Positions 1 through 9,576 of a DNA stretch of 55,225 nt are shown here, one piece after another. Source of the DNA: Ignavibacteria bacterium RIFOXYB12_FULL_35_14 (GTDB taxonomy: Bacteria > Bacteroidota > Ignavibacteria > Ignavibacteriales > Ignavibacteriaceae); NCBI GenBank assembly GCA_001803045.1, contig MHAR01000085.1:1-55225 (forward strand), read 5' to 3'. Under the pieces are notes generated by a model. The model was not told the DNA's origin, did no database searches, and saw only the letters and a list, made by a program, of their open reading frames with translations. The position numbers and the translations under genes are program-made. Numbering within the stretch: position 1 is the stretch's first letter; each line of letters starts with the position of its first letter.

Positions 1-89
1 TCGTGACAAATCACCTATTAAAAACACAGAAATATTTTCTTTTCACCTCTCTATATCGGATTTAAGGATTAAAACTAAAGAGGAATAAA

Positions 90-428
90 ATGAAACAGTT
101 AATTATAAGTTCTATTTTCTTTGTAATTTCTTTTGTACTTTTTTCTACATGCACTAAGGAAAGTAATCCAGTTTTAACGCCGGCTGAAAAAAATGAAAAT
201 GCATCCTTAGAAAAAAAGAAGAAAAAATGGCCTGCTGTAATTTACGACTCTACATATGGAGAGATTGTTATGGATTACAGTGTTATTATACCGATGGCGG
301 GACCTTGTGGAGAAAAAGTAACATACGGCTATACATTACACCACTTCGAACCCAAGCAAGGTAAAATAGTCGGCGTATGGCCATATGAATTTACATTATC
401 GAATCTAACAAACCTGAGAACTAAATGA
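90..428 (+). CDS. Lipoprotein, N-terminal part of a gene cut by an in-frame TGA
   Basis: I do not recognise the family. Residues 1-21 form a signal peptide ending in FSTC, a lipobox-like Cys, followed by a low-complexity Lys/Glu stretch (EKKKKK), so the product is probably an exported lipoprotein. AAAGAGGA lies just upstream of the ATG. The stop at 426-428 is in the same frame as the following open frame, and the six codons between (GYSGIF) continue sensibly, so this and the next entry look like one ~388-codon gene with a nonsense mutation, or a sequencing error. As a free 112-residue protein it would be a truncated lipoprotein. Confidence 0.6.
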   Translation: MKQLIISSIFFVISFVLFSTCTKESNPVLTPAEKNENASLEKKKKKWPAVIYDSTYGEIVMDYSVIIPMAGPCGEKVTYGYTLHHFEPKQGKIVGVWPYEFTLSNLTNLRTK

Positions 429-446
429 GGTTATAGTGGAATTTTT

Positions 447-1256
447 GTGCAACCTGATCAAACACAATACAATATCGCATTAAATGCAGGTTTTTCAGCA
501 TCAAATATGATGCTAAGCGTTGGTTTTATTACAAATTATGAACAATATATTGGTGCAGTGAATAATTACAATGCTAAGTATTACTATGTGGGAGAAGCTG
601 TTGAACATAGTTGTCTTGGTAATGCAAATTTAAAGCATCGACTTTACCACCCCAACGAACTTTATGAGATAGGAACATATATACACGCAACGAGACCGGG
701 ATCATATTTTGTTAGTGACGGATATAAAAGATGTTACCATCTTGATGTATTATCTTATTATGTTGATATCTTAATGTATTCTTCCTATATAAACTGGTAT
801 CAACCATTTATAGCCATTCCCTGTAACCCCAATATGAACTGGGGACCGCCGATGGAAAACGCCTTTGTAGAGGGTAGCTCAGATCAGCGTTCAAGCTGGT
901 CCGTAATGAAATCAAGATATGGAAACAAATTTAGACAATCCTGGATAAATACTTCTGAACTTACAGAATTCGGTAGTTTGTTTGGTCATGCCACAAATTT
1001 AGGATTAAGTGAAGTCTGGATTTACGGTTTTAAGCAGGAGAATGGCCAACCCACACCTCACTATAATACTCAATGGGAAAATATCAGCAATAGTGGCTGG
1101 TTTTATGGTTGGTTAAGAAAATTCGTTCAAGATGTTAAAATAACTTGGAGATGCACTTACTCAAATCCCTGTGCTTGTGATCCCTCTGATCCTGATGATG
1201 GATGGTATATCTATAACATTCAACCAACTGGAAGCATTCGAGAAATATTTCCATAA
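447..1256 (+). CDS. C-terminal part of the interrupted lipoprotein gene
   Basis: This 269-codon frame starts with GTG and lacks a signal peptide and a clear ribosome site. It lies in phase with the upstream lipoprotein fragment, so it is best read as its C-terminal part. It is rich in Trp and Tyr and ends in a Cys/Asp-rich module (WRC..SNPCACDPSDPDDGWYIY..PTGSIRE). Two degraded copies of that same module occur at 1883-2027 and 2692-2838. The paired Cys residues suggest a disulphide-bonded or metal-binding extracellular tail. Function unknown. Residual expression by internal initiation at GTG 447 is possible but unsupported. Confidence 0.5.
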   Translation: MQPDQTQYNIALNAGFSASNMMLSVGFITNYEQYIGAVNNYNAKYYYVGEAVEHSCLGNANLKHRLYHPNELYEIGTYIHATRPGSYFVSDGYKRCYHLDVLSYYVDILMYSSYINWYQPFIAIPCNPNMNWGPPMENAFVEGSSDQRSSWSVMKSRYGNKFRQSWINTSELTEFGSLFGHATNLGLSEVWIYGFKQENGQPTPHYNTQWENISNSGWFYGWLRKFVQDVKITWRCTYSNPCACDPSDPDDGWYIYNIQPTGSIREIFP

Positions 1257-1323
1257 AGTTATATTACGTTGAAAACTAAAAAATCAAAAGAAGAGTTTAA
1301 ATAACAAAGGAATTTTGATATCA

Positions 1324-1860
1324 ATGAATAAAATTATTCTGGTTTCATTGTTTTGGTACCCAATAGCACTTGGTCAAAATCTCAAGTTGGGCTTTGATTT
1401 AGAAGCACACCAAATTAGGGTAAGCACACCTAATAATGAAATTATTATGGGAGGAAATGGTGCTCCGTTATCTTACCATCTAAATTTCAGTATTGAAGTG
1501 CTTGACCCCCTTATTGTACAATTTAAAGTTGGAAGAACACTACATGTCGAATTCAGAGGATGGGAATTTGGAACTAATGTTACCTATAAATTATTTGAAC
1601 CCATATTTTTAAAATTCGGAGCCTTACAACATTCAAACGAAGGTGGCGGAGGTTCAAATACCTTCACTGAAACGTATGCTTCAATATTTATGTTTCATTT
1701 CGGTTTTGGATTAGAAGTAACAGAATTTTTATCAATTGGACTGGATTATTACATCCCAACATCAAAAAAGGTAATTGTTTGGCAAGGATTGTTCGATAAG
1801 GAACCACAAACGTTTAAGAAGATGATACGGTTAGGTTTTAATTTTGGCTGGGATATTTAG
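1324..1860 (+). CDS. Small outer-membrane beta-barrel-type protein, paralogue 1
   Basis: A 179-residue exported protein of unknown function. A signal peptide (MNKIILVSLFWYPIALGQ) is followed by alternating hydrophobic/polar strands and a C-terminal aromatic strand (RLGFNFGWDI), as in outer-membrane barrels. I chose ATG 1324 rather than an in-frame TTG at 1315 because it gives a clean signal peptide; AAAGG lies at 1306-1310. The last ~45 residues (SIGLDYY.PTSKKVIVW) are nearly identical to paralogue 2, while the middle differs. It lies directly after the interrupted lipoprotein gene, suggesting a lipoprotein plus barrel pair. Confidence 0.7.
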   Translation: MNKIILVSLFWYPIALGQNLKLGFDLEAHQIRVSTPNNEIIMGGNGAPLSYHLNFSIEVLDPLIVQFKVGRTLHVEFRGWEFGTNVTYKLFEPIFLKFGALQHSNEGGGGSNTFTETYASIFMFHFGFGLEVTEFLSIGLDYYIPTSKKVIVWQGLFDKEPQTFKKMIRLGFNFGWDI

Positions 1861-1882
1861 CGATAGAATAAGCAGAATCGAC

Positions 1883-2027
1883 TGGTTAAAAACTTTTTCA
1901 ATACTTTCGTATAGAATGGCGGTGTACATTACAGGATCCATGTGACTGTGATCCTTCTGATCCCGATGCTGGATGGTATATTTATAGTATAATCCCAACA
2001 GGTTCAATTAGAGAGATTCTGATATAA
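1883..2027 (+). pseudogene. Degraded 3' end of a second lipoprotein-gene copy
   Basis: The reading WRCTLQDPCDCDPSDPDAG followed by WYIY..PTGSIREILI and a stop at 2025-2027 matches the C-terminus of the protein encoded at 447-1256. Upstream, the matching WL(K/R) codons at 1883 are out of phase and an in-frame TAA lies at 1887-1889. There is no start codon or ribosome site. I read it as the leftover of a duplicated lipoprotein gene whose body was deleted, leaving ~145 bp between two barrel genes. Confidence 0.7.
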
Positions 2028-2094
2028 AAAGATGTAGAAGGCCTATATCTAAGTCAATAATTTACATTGGTATAAATACCAAGGAGTTGTTCAT

Positions 2095-2631
2095 ATGGAA
2101 AAAATTACTTTACTGATACTTTACTTCTGTATAGCAGTTTCTGCTCAGAATTTAAAGTTAGGATTTGATTTTGAAATAGGAACGATAAGAATTAGTTACC
2201 CGGGTGGAAAGGGAATTCTGAGTGTGTCTCAATTACCTTTATCTGGTCATTTGAACCTATGTTACAACGTAATTGAATACTTTTCAATCCAAGGAAAAAT
2301 TGGAAGATCGATAGTCACTGAATTCCTAGGCTGCGAATACGGAATAAATGGAAAATATAAATTTTATAAACCGCTGTATATTGGATGCGGTTATTTGATA
2401 CATTCAAACAAAGGTGATTATTATTCAAATCAACTGGTAGTTGCTACCACAACTATTAATATAATACAGTTAGGAATTGGAGTTGACATCTTCGATTTTT
2501 TATCAATAGGATTGGATTATTACGTCCCAACCTCAAAAAAGGTAATTGTTTGGCGAGGTTTGTTCGAGAAACAACCTCAAACATTTGAAAGCATGATAAG
2601 ATTAGGTTTTAATTTTGGCTGGGATTTATAA
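2095..2631 (+). CDS. Small outer-membrane beta-barrel-type protein, paralogue 2
   Basis: A 178-residue exported protein paralogous to the gene at 1324-1860. Both have a signal peptide, then QNLKLGFD just after the cleavage region, and a shared tail (FLSIGLDYY.PTSKKVIVW.GLF) ending RLGFNFGWD. The central region has diverged. AAGGAG (2080-2085) lies nine bases before the ATG. A hairpin terminator follows the stop. Function unknown; the final aromatic strand suggests outer-membrane insertion. Confidence 0.72.
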   Translation: MEKITLLILYFCIAVSAQNLKLGFDFEIGTIRISYPGGKGILSVSQLPLSGHLNLCYNVIEYFSIQGKIGRSIVTEFLGCEYGINGKYKFYKPLYIGCGYLIHSNKGDYYSNQLVVATTTINIIQLGIGVDIFDFLSIGLDYYVPTSKKVIVWRGLFEKQPQTFESMIRLGFNFGWDL

Positions 2632-2637
2632 AATAGG

Positions 2638-2683
2638 AAACCCAATTTCTCTCAGCATTTTTCACTTCGGAGAAATTGGGTTT
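2638..2683 (+). terminator. Hairpin terminator after barrel paralogue 2
   Basis: A 14-bp perfect inverted repeat (AAACCCAATTTCTC / GAGAAATTGGGTTT) lies 7 bp after the stop codon. An almost identical hairpin follows paralogue 3 at 3448-3494, so the terminator was probably duplicated with the gene. Confidence 0.75.
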
Positions 2684-2691
2684 GCTAATCA

Positions 2692-2838
2692 TGGTTAAGG
2701 AAATTTGAACAATACTTACGTATAGAGTGGAGATGCACATTACAAGATTCATGCGACTGTGACCCTGATGATTCTGATGCTGGTTGGTATGTTTACCAAA
2801 TATGGCCAACGGGAGCTTACAGAGAAGTATTCCCTTAG
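2692..2838 (+). pseudogene. Degraded 3' end of a third lipoprotein-gene copy
   Basis: The open reading from WLRKFEQYLRIEWRC through CDCDPDDSDAGWYVY to REVFP and a TAG at 2836-2838 aligns along its full length with the C-terminus of the interrupted lipoprotein. It has no start codon: a TAA lies two codons upstream at 2686-2688, right after the terminator. It is a 3' remnant sitting between barrel paralogues 2 and 3, matching the remnant at 1883-2027. Confidence 0.72.
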
Positions 2839-2898
2839 AGGATATGAAATAGTTCTATACTTAACCATAACGTAACTTAATTCTTAATCGAGGAAATC

Positions 2899-3441
2899 AT
2901 GAGAAAATTATTTTTATTTTTTGTTTTATATAGTCTTTTCTTTGACACTTCTGCTCAATCAAAAACTTTTCATCTCGGCTTAAAGACAGAATTCTATGCT
3001 TATACTTCACAGGAGATTAGCAGTTATAAAACATATTCAAAGGTACTCAATCTTTCTCCACTCCCAGCAATGTACGTAGTTATCTCAAAGGATTTATCGG
3101 AAGAATTTTCCCTAACTCTAAAACCGGGCTTATCCTTTCGGCCTGTTACTGCAAACTTTGAATTGGGGTTTGCGTTGAACTATAAAATCTGTGCATACCA
3201 ATATTTCTTAATGGGCGGAATAAATGCTTATTTCAGTAAGTATGGAGAAACTAATCCTATTATTTATTTTGCTTTCATCGGTTCGGGGTATCAATTAACA
3301 AACAGATTAGCTGTAGATCTTAGTTTTCATCAGGCTTTAAACACAGAATTTGCCTTCGATAATTATAGTGGGCACACATATTATGAAGGACCTTCAAAAC
3401 TGTTGAATATGATAAAGCTCGGTTTAGCAGCAACGCTTTAA
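2899..3441 (+). CDS. Small outer-membrane beta-barrel-type protein, paralogue 3 (divergent)
   Basis: A 180-residue exported protein with a signal peptide ending near TSAQ and a barrel-like strand pattern. It has the same length and position after a lipoprotein remnant as paralogues 1 and 2, but much lower similarity; the C-terminus (NMIKLGLAATL) loosely echoes their MIRLGFNFGWD. CGAGGAA (2889-2895) lies a few bases before the ATG. Function unknown. It could be a distant paralogue or a separate barrel family that occupies the same slot. Confidence 0.65.
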   Translation: MRKLFLFFVLYSLFFDTSAQSKTFHLGLKTEFYAYTSQEISSYKTYSKVLNLSPLPAMYVVISKDLSEEFSLTLKPGLSFRPVTANFELGFALNYKICAYQYFLMGGINAYFSKYGETNPIIYFAFIGSGYQLTNRLAVDLSFHQALNTEFAFDNYSGHTYYEGPSKLLNMIKLGLAATL

Positions 3442-3447
3442 ATTCAC

Positions 3448-3494
3448 AAACCCAATTTCTCTTAGTTGTTTTTCACTCGGGAGAAATTGGGTTT
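3448..3494. terminator. Bidirectional hairpin terminator
   Basis: Inverted repeat AAACCCAATTTCTC / GAGAAATTGGGTTT, with T-rich sequence on the plus side (GTTTGTTTTG), between convergent genes ending at 3441 and 3508. It is nearly the same hairpin as at 2638-2683. Confidence 0.75.
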
Positions 3495-3507
3495 GTTTTG
3501 TAACTAC

Positions 3508-4431
3508 CTAGAAATTAAATGTCATCCCTACTTTAAACTGATCATAAGAGAGCGGAGCAGCACTGTTAAATGGCCAGTTCATTTTTTCCTGTTTAAGTTC
3601 ATAAATACCGTAAGATAAAGCGCTTTTCAAAACAAAGCTTACAATTGGTAATGCTGAGGGAGTTGACTGCCCAATTTTCTTAATAAAATGATCAAGCATT
3701 CCTTGAGCCGCTGCTTCAATTATACCGCTGCCAGCCCACTTCCAAAATAAATGCCTTTCAAAAATTATTGATCTCTCATAGCTGACATCAAGACTAACAA
3801 GCGGAATGATTTTGAATCTTACCCCTGCTTCAGCTCCGGTTCCAAATCGGAATGCTTCATCAAATCGCTCAGCAAATGCTGCATCACCTGGATTTTGAAG
3901 CGCATCTTTGAACTTTACTCGCGACCAAGCCATAGAAGTAGAATGATATGGAATAATCGAAGATTTCCCTAAATCATATCCATATCCCGAAGCCCAGCCA
4001 AAACCAAACCGCCACATATCTGTGCGAATATCTTTGCTTGCTGAGTTGTTGCCGTTCGTCTTGGTGAATGAATTTCCAAGGAAAATATAATTGAATCTAT
4101 AACGCAAAACATCATCTGAATATTTTGACTCATGAATTGAAGTGTATCCTAACTTAAGCTCGGGGTAATTGGTGTTTGAAAAATCACCGCTGAAGTTTTC
4201 AAGATTGATCCGCGATTGACCATAGTTAAATGAAATAGTGGGTGATCCCTTCAATCCGAAATCCATTGTCTCTTTTCCCCAGTCAAAATCAAAATCAAAT
4301 GAATCCGTTGAATCGGAATCACATTCTTCTTCGATGGCAGTTAAGAGGGTATCATTTTCATTCTGTGGGAATGAGTGAAAACCTAAACCGGAAATTAAGA
4401 GAAGCGCAAAAAGTAACTTTAGTGTTTGCAT
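3508..4431 (-). CDS. Exported outer-membrane-type protein of unknown function
   Basis: A 307-residue protein with a signal peptide (MQTLKLLFALLLISGLGFHS), an acidic Asp/Ser-rich linker (DSDSTDSFDFDFDW), then strands typical of a beta-barrel and a C-terminal ...FKVGMTFNF ending in Phe. AGGAG lies six bases before the ATG. I do not recognise a family. It shares no obvious sequence with the three small barrels on the other strand. Probably an outer-membrane protein. Confidence 0.65.
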   Translation of the reverse strand: MQTLKLLFALLLISGLGFHSFPQNENDTLLTAIEEECDSDSTDSFDFDFDWGKETMDFGLKGSPTISFNYGQSRINLENFSGDFSNTNYPELKLGYTSIHESKYSDDVLRYRFNYIFLGNSFTKTNGNNSASKDIRTDMWRFGFGWASGYGYDLGKSSIIPYHSTSMAWSRVKFKDALQNPGDAAFAERFDEAFRFGTGAEAGVRFKIIPLVSLDVSYERSIIFERHLFWKWAGSGIIEAAAQGMLDHFIKKIGQSTPSALPIVSFVLKSALSYGIYELKQEKMNWPFNSAAPLSYDQFKVGMTFNF

Positions 4432-4762
4432 GGTGAACTCCTATATTTATTAGTTGATGCATTTGAAACTAACACTGCCGTATCAAGCATAATGCCGAAA
4501 AGTAAAATCGTTATTGTTAAGAAATGTAATTCCATCTTTGTTAATTGTATCTTTTATTAAAATAGTAAGTTCAATTAATTATACAAGCTTAAACTACAAC
4601 TTATTCACTATCCTTGCGAGGATTCATTTTACATCACTCATTCGCAATACAATTTTATTTAATTGTGGTAGGCCGCATAATTAAATTTATTTAGAAAGTT
4701 TAATTAAGTGAAAAGCGGTTTATAGGAATGATGAGTGCTACATATTTGCAATAGCTTAGTAT
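4432..4762. other. Intergenic region, 331 bp, no gene seen
   Basis: AT-rich spacer between two minus-strand genes. It should hold the promoter of the exported protein at 3508-4431, but I could not pick a -33/-7 or a sigma-54 (GG-N10-GC) site with confidence, and no short coding frame with a ribosome site stands out. Confidence 0.5.
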
Positions 4763-7219
4763 TTATTTCAGGTAGTGTCTAATTACCTCATCCAGATAAG
4801 AATGGAATTTTTGAGGCAGGTTTTTATACTTTGATGATAATTTTTTTCTTACGCTATCGTAATCGTCTCCTTTAAGTTCGCTGACCGGCTCTATAATGTT
4901 ATTTAAGAACGTCTGCATTTTTGTTTGGAGTCTATCGAATACTTCCGAATCATCGGTACAGGCAATATCTGCTAAAGTTTTATCGAAGTTAAAGTTATTC
5001 TCAACAAGAATTTTAAACACTAATCCTCTGAAATTTTCAGAAATTGTAGTTCGATTTACATCACCAAGCTCTTTTGCCGTTTCCACAATAGATGAATGCG
5101 AAAATTTTTTTTGTCGTAAAGAATCAAGCACAAGATCCTCAAAATTCAATTTTAAGCCCTTAACAATTTCATCCGGCAAGTCATTAAGCTGAAGCATATT
5201 TCTTCCAGCAGATTTAGCAAAGATCACAGCGCGTTTTATCACCGATTCTAACTCGCGAACATTTCCATTCCATTTATAACTCATTAAAACATCAAGGACT
5301 GCTTTCGAGATTTTAAATTCCATCGATTCAATGCTTAAAAAATGTCTTACCAAAGATTCAATATCTTCCTTTCTGTCTCGTAAAGGCGGAAGGTCAATAC
5401 GGATGACATTTAAACGATAATATAAATCTTCTCTGAACTTCTTTTCTTTAACAGTAAATTCTAATTTTTTATTTGTCGCAGCAACAACTCTAATGTTTAC
5501 TTTAGTAGTTTTTGATGAGCCAACTTTTTCAAACTCGCCGGACTGTAAAACCCTCAAAAGCTTGACTTGAAAATTTTCCGAAGTTTCAGCTATTTCATCA
5601 AGAAATATAGTTCCATTGTCAGCAGCTTCAAATCGGCCGATTTTATCCGTAACAGCTCCTGTAAACGATCCTTTTACATGTCCAAATAGTTCTGATTCAA
5701 GAAGAGTTTCCGAGATCGCACCACAGTTTACAGCCACAAAATTATTTCGATTTCTTTTACTTAATTTATGAATAGCTTGTGCTACAAGTTCTTTCCCTGT
5801 TCCGCTTTCACCGGTAATTAAAACATTAGCTTCTTCCGGTGCTGTCTTCTGAATAAGCTCGACAACATTTTGCATCGCTTTAGATTTATAAACAATGCTA
5901 TGAAAGTTTTTAATTTCAACAGGGGGGATTACTTCCGATTCGGTGTCATCTTCAGCAACTTTTTTCATCCTTGATATTTCCGATTCAAGTGATGCAATCT
6001 TTTTGGTTAATTCAACTGCTTTTTCTTTTCCGGATAACTCAAGTTCTTTCTGAAAAGTTAACAATTCACTCTCTTTGCTTGAGAGAAGAGATTTTAATAT
6101 CTGGGCTTCATCAATAGCTCCAGCCAGCTCAAGTTTCTTCTCGGTCAGCTCGGAAAGCAATTGATACAACAATAGCAAGATGGCAGGAAGTAATATTGCC
6201 CAGTAATCCAACCTAAGGTAGAAGAATACATGAAGTGTGAATGCAAAAAGAATTACGAGCATGAATAATGCACTTAGCAGAGAAGTTACTTTCACATTAA
6301 ATTTTTTCTGAAGCCAGATCACTAATATGAAAATAAAAGAAAAGAAGATTGTTGATGCGAACTTATAATCATCACGGAAATATCTTTGATGGATCAGATT
6401 ATCCAGAGCAAAAGCATGAAGCGTAAATGCTGGAGCATCCTCATCGAAGTTCGTAGAAAGTCCTTGGGTGATTTGCGGATCGCTTACCCCAATTATCACA
6501 ACTTTATCTTTTAAATTATTAAGCTCATCACTTTCGGATTGAATTAAGTCGTGAAAATCGAGCAACGAATAATTTTTAAGACTTTTCCACGATGAAATAA
6601 AATTCACATCAATTGATTTTGGATAGCTGCGAGTGCCTACGTTTTCAATAAGTTGGTAAGAAAAAGCTTTTTCAGTTACGCCATCTGCTTTAAGCTCCAA
6701 AGGTACTTTGATAGTGGGATCTTCTACATAATTGATATGTCCGGTTTTAATTTTCTCATCAAGCAGTTTGGAACTTGGATAGCTTAGCGAATCTGATAGA
6801 AAATATTCATCACTTTGAATAATATTTCCGGCAACTGAACTTAGAGTAACTCGATTTGATTTGATTATCTCGTTGGTAAGTAAATTATCATAGACTGTCT
6901 GCGAAATGAATTTTGCACTTAGAAAAACTTCAAGTCCAATTGCTTTAACTTCTTTAATAGTCAATTTGTTAATCAGCAATGCATAATAGCTTCTCTTTAT
7001 TGGCCAAGGACCAATGTTTTCAAGATCGGAAGCTGAGATGTGAATTAAGACAATGTTTGAATCTGGTGCCGCTTCGCCCTTTATTTTAGAAAAGATTTTT
7101 TCGGTGAACAAATTCAGCGGAACAAATGAATCTTTAAACAGAGATAATATTAAAAAGGATAGAACAACAATTGCTGTTCTTACCAATGTTTTATTTTTTA
7201 TCAAAGCCGCTAAATTCAT
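4763..7219 (-). CDS. CHASE2-domain membrane sensor fused to a sigma-54 AAA+ activator
   Basis: An 818-residue sensor-activator. Residues ~12-28 form a first membrane segment; ~50-285 are an extracytoplasmic CHASE2-like domain ([17 protein letters not shown]); three membrane helices follow at ~287-355, then a coiled coil at ~357-425. The AAA+ sigma-54 activator domain has Walker A GESGTGKE (470-477), a GSFTGA loop (517-522) in place of GAFTGA, and Walker B FLDE (539-542). The C-terminal region has a helix-turn-helix-like stretch ([20 protein letters not shown]) and an extra helical tail. It should read an external signal and open sigma-54 promoters directly, without a separate kinase. Sigma-54 itself is encoded at 12054-13502. 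The target promoters are not visible. Confidence 0.88.
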   Translation of the reverse strand: MNLAALIKNKTLVRTAIVVLSFLILSLFKDSFVPLNLFTEKIFSKIKGEAAPDSNIVLIHISASDLENIGPWPIKRSYYALLINKLTIKEVKAIGLEVFLSAKFISQTVYDNLLTNEIIKSNRVTLSSVAGNIIQSDEYFLSDSLSYPSSKLLDEKIKTGHINYVEDPTIKVPLELKADGVTEKAFSYQLIENVGTRSYPKSIDVNFISSWKSLKNYSLLDFHDLIQSESDELNNLKDKVVIIGVSDPQITQGLSTNFDEDAPAFTLHAFALDNLIHQRYFRDDYKFASTIFFSFIFILVIWLQKKFNVKVTSLLSALFMLVILFAFTLHVFFYLRLDYWAILLPAILLLLYQLLSELTEKKLELAGAIDEAQILKSLLSSKESELLTFQKELELSGKEKAVELTKKIASLESEISRMKKVAEDDTESEVIPPVEIKNFHSIVYKSKAMQNVVELIQKTAPEEANVLITGESGTGKELVAQAIHKLSKRNRNNFVAVNCGAISETLLESELFGHVKGSFTGAVTDKIGRFEAADNGTIFLDEIAETSENFQVKLLRVLQSGEFEKVGSSKTTKVNIRVVAATNKKLEFTVKEKKFREDLYYRLNVIRIDLPPLRDRKEDIESLVRHFLSIESMEFKISKAVLDVLMSYKWNGNVRELESVIKRAVIFAKSAGRNMLQLNDLPDEIVKGLKLNFEDLVLDSLRQKKFSHSSIVETAKELGDVNRTTISENFRGLVFKILVENNFNFDKTLADIACTDDSEVFDRLQTKMQTFLNNIIEPVSELKGDDYDSVRKKLSSKYKNLPQKFHSYLDEVIRHYLK

Positions 7220-7346
7220 AGTTCAATATTCTGGTTACGGCAAAGATAATTATTTTATTTCTATCTTTAATTAAGTTTCAAACATTATAAAATGTAAATT
7301 TAATCGAATGGAAAAAAGCAACACAAAGTTTTACAAGATCTGAAAT

Positions 7347-7524
7347 ATGACTGAAGATCATCCCATTGATGATGAGATAATGTCAAGGCATGCTAAAGCG
7401 TTGGAAAAGGATAAGTTTTTATTTAAATCCCATAACCGATTTTACAGTTTTTATAGCTAAACATTTATCTAAACGCGGTTACTGCTGCGGGAGTGGTTGC
7501 AGGCATTGCCCGTATGACGCGTAA
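7347..7524 (+). pseudogene. DUF5522-like Cys-rich small protein gene with a frameshift
   Basis: The frame from ATG 7347 reads MTEDHPIDDEIMSRHAKALE and then stops at 7458-7460. In the +1 frame the sequence continues as FYLNPITDFTVFIAKHLSKR followed by GYCCGSGCRHCPYD and a stop at 7522-7524. Removing one T from the T5 run at 7416-7420 joins both parts into a ~58-residue protein with the GYCCGSGCRHCPY signature I associate with DUF5522. It is either a young pseudogene or a homopolymer sequencing error. It ends 6 bp from the convergent hslU gene. Confidence 0.7.
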
Positions 7525-7530
7525 AAATCT

Positions 7531-8943
7531 CTACAATATAAACTTGCTCAAGTCTCTGTTCTTCACAATCGAATCTAATTTACCTTTCACAAATTCAGAA
7601 GTGATTTTTACTGTTTCTGATGGAAGCTTATCGGGAACATCAAACAAAATATCCTCAAGCAAGGTTGTAAGGATTGTATGCAATCTTCTTGCACCAATGT
7701 TTTCCACCTGTTCGTTCACTTCGGTTGCAATCTTCGCAATCTCCCGAATACCATCATCTGTAAAATCAAGCTGAACACCTTCTGTTTCAAGCAATGCATT
7801 GTATTGTTTAAGCAATGCGTTCTCTGTGGTTGTAAGAATTTTTATAAAATCATCTTCAGTCAAGCTTTTTAGTTCAACCCTAATTGGGAATCTTCCCTGA
7901 AGTTCCGGAATTAAATCTGATGGCTTAGAAATATGAAAAGCACCTGATGCAATAAAAAGAACATGATCGGTTTTTACAACTCCATATTTAGTATTTACGT
8001 TTGAACCTTCAACGATCGGCAGCAAATCTCTTTGAACTCCTTCACGCGAAACGTCAGGACCCTGAGCTTTTCCTCCGCTTCCGACTATCTTATCAATTTC
8101 ATCAAGAAACACTATGCCTGAATTTTCTGCACGCTGAATTGCTTCTTTCTGAACTGCTTCCATATCGATTAGCTTTTGAGCTTCTTCCTGGGTCATAACA
8201 ACACGAGCTTCTTTTATAGGAGTTTTTCTTTTCTTCTTTTTTTTAGGCATTATGTTGCCCATAATTTCCTGAATGTTAATTCCCATATCATCCATTCCAA
8301 ACGGGCCCAGCACTTGCATTCCGATTGCAGTTTGAGCTGCCGCATCAAACTCTATCATCTTATCATCCATTTCACCTTTTTTTAATTTCTCACGCATCCA
8401 TTCTCGGGTTTTTTGATTTTGATATGCTTCTGAATTAGGATCGGCGTCGGCTCCGGAAGGTCCAACTTTCTTAACAGGCGGAATTAAAATATCTAATATT
8501 CTTTCTTCAGCAAGCTGTTCGGCTTTAGCCTGAACTTCACCGGTTTTTTCAGACTTAACCATGTTCACAGATATATCAGTCAAATCTCTTATCATGGATT
8601 CAACATCTCTCCCAACGTAACCCACTTCCGTAAATTTTGATGCCTCAATTTTTAGGAAGGGTGCATTTGATAATTTAGCTAATCGTCTTGCAATTTCGGT
8701 TTTGCCAACACCTGTCGGTCCAATTAAAATTATATTGTTGGGAAGAATTTCTTCTCTCATTGTATCTTTTATTTGCTGCCGTCTCCAGCGGTTTCTAAGA
8801 GCAATTGCAACGGCTCGCTTAGCTTCGTTTTGTCCGATGATATATTTGTTCAGGCTCTCAACTATTTGAGAAGGTGTGAGTTCGTGATTCAAATTATTAC
8901 CTTTTGTTTTACTTGGTGATTTCTTCGACATTGATTTTATCAT
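7531..8943 (-). CDS. hslU: HslU, ATPase subunit of the HslUV protease
   Basis: AAA+ unfoldase that feeds substrates to the HslV peptidase in the cytosol. The 470-residue length fits the family. An N-terminal IIGQ sensor region is followed by Walker A GPTGVGKT (75-82), the conserved [17 protein letters not shown] pore-loop segment, an intermediate (I) domain rich in charged residues ([12 protein letters not shown]), Walker B FLDEIDK, and the C-terminal ...FIL tail that docks into and activates HslV. The start overlaps hslV by 35 bp, so translation is probably coupled; an alternative ATG lies at 8931. Confidence 0.96.
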   Translation of the reverse strand: MIKSMSKKSPSKTKGNNLNHELTPSQIVESLNKYIIGQNEAKRAVAIALRNRWRRQQIKDTMREEILPNNIILIGPTGVGKTEIARRLAKLSNAPFLKIEASKFTEVGYVGRDVESMIRDLTDISVNMVKSEKTGEVQAKAEQLAEERILDILIPPVKKVGPSGADADPNSEAYQNQKTREWMREKLKKGEMDDKMIEFDAAAQTAIGMQVLGPFGMDDMGINIQEIMGNIMPKKKKKRKTPIKEARVVMTQEEAQKLIDMEAVQKEAIQRAENSGIVFLDEIDKIVGSGGKAQGPDVSREGVQRDLLPIVEGSNVNTKYGVVKTDHVLFIASGAFHISKPSDLIPELQGRFPIRVELKSLTEDDFIKILTTTENALLKQYNALLETEGVQLDFTDDGIREIAKIATEVNEQVENIGARRLHTILTTLLEDILFDVPDKLPSETVKITSEFVKGKLDSIVKNRDLSKFIL

Positions 8944-9451
8944 TTGTATATATGCAAATATCTGAAGCTGTTTTTAATGCTTCGTGTACTATTTCTTTTA
9001 CGGAGAGACTGCTGTACTTTTTCAGCATTCTTGCTGCAGAAAGCGCATACATTCCTCCCGAACCGATTGCAACTATTTGATCATCAGGTTCAATCACATC
9101 TCCATTACCGGAAATTACCAATGCTTTGTCTTCCGAAATAACAGCGAGCATTGCTTCAAGTCGCCGCAGATATTTATCGGTTCTCCAATCTTTAGCAAGT
9201 TCAACTGCAGAACGGTGAACATTTCCGCGGTATTGTTCGAGCTTATCTTCAAATCTTTCCATTAAAGTGAAAGCATCTGCAGAAGCACCCGCAAATCCGC
9301 AAAGAACTTTTCCATCGGAAATTTTTCTTATCTTCATTGCATTGTGCTTCATAACAGTGTTGCCGAGAGAGACTTGCCCATCTCCCCCTAAAGCACATTG
9401 CCCATTATGTATCATTCCCAAGATTGTTGTAGCTCTTATTTTTTTTGACAT
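8909..9451 (-). CDS. hslV: HslV, proteolytic subunit of the HslUV protease
   Basis: Threonine peptidase of the proteasome beta-type family, forming a dodecamer capped by HslU. The family motif TTIL...[17 protein letters not shown] is present. The catalytic Thr is not next to the initiator Met but at position 8, after MSKKIRA, so a short propeptide must be removed. [13 protein letters not shown] and [11 protein letters not shown] are conserved. 180 residues is normal. A GAGGG ribosome site lies about nine bases upstream. The next minus-strand gene upstream is 125 bp away. Confidence 0.96.
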   Translation of the reverse strand: MSKKIRATTILGMIHNGQCALGGDGQVSLGNTVMKHNAMKIRKISDGKVLCGFAGASADAFTLMERFEDKLEQYRGNVHRSAVELAKDWRTDKYLRRLEAMLAVISEDKALVISGNGDVIEPDDQIVAIGSGGMYALSAARMLKKYSSLSVKEIVHEALKTASDICIYTNDKINVEEITK

Positions 9452-9576
9452 GTTATTGAACCCTCATGTTATTCATTTTCGAATTACTCTCCGTGCTGCT
9501 CCGTTAATTTCCTGTGAATATTCGTGTAATAATTAACCAATGTCACTAAATGGTTCGTGACATCCAGGCCACATCA

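Noticed and set aside
90-1256. TGA recoding (as Trp or Sec) in the lipoprotein gene
   Set aside because: Other genes in the window use TGA as a normal stop (for example rpoN at 12054-12056), and no SECIS-like structure was evident.
2609-2809. Minus-strand frame across the terminator and lipoprotein remnant
   Set aside because: It is the antisense of a hairpin and a remnant, with no ribosome site.
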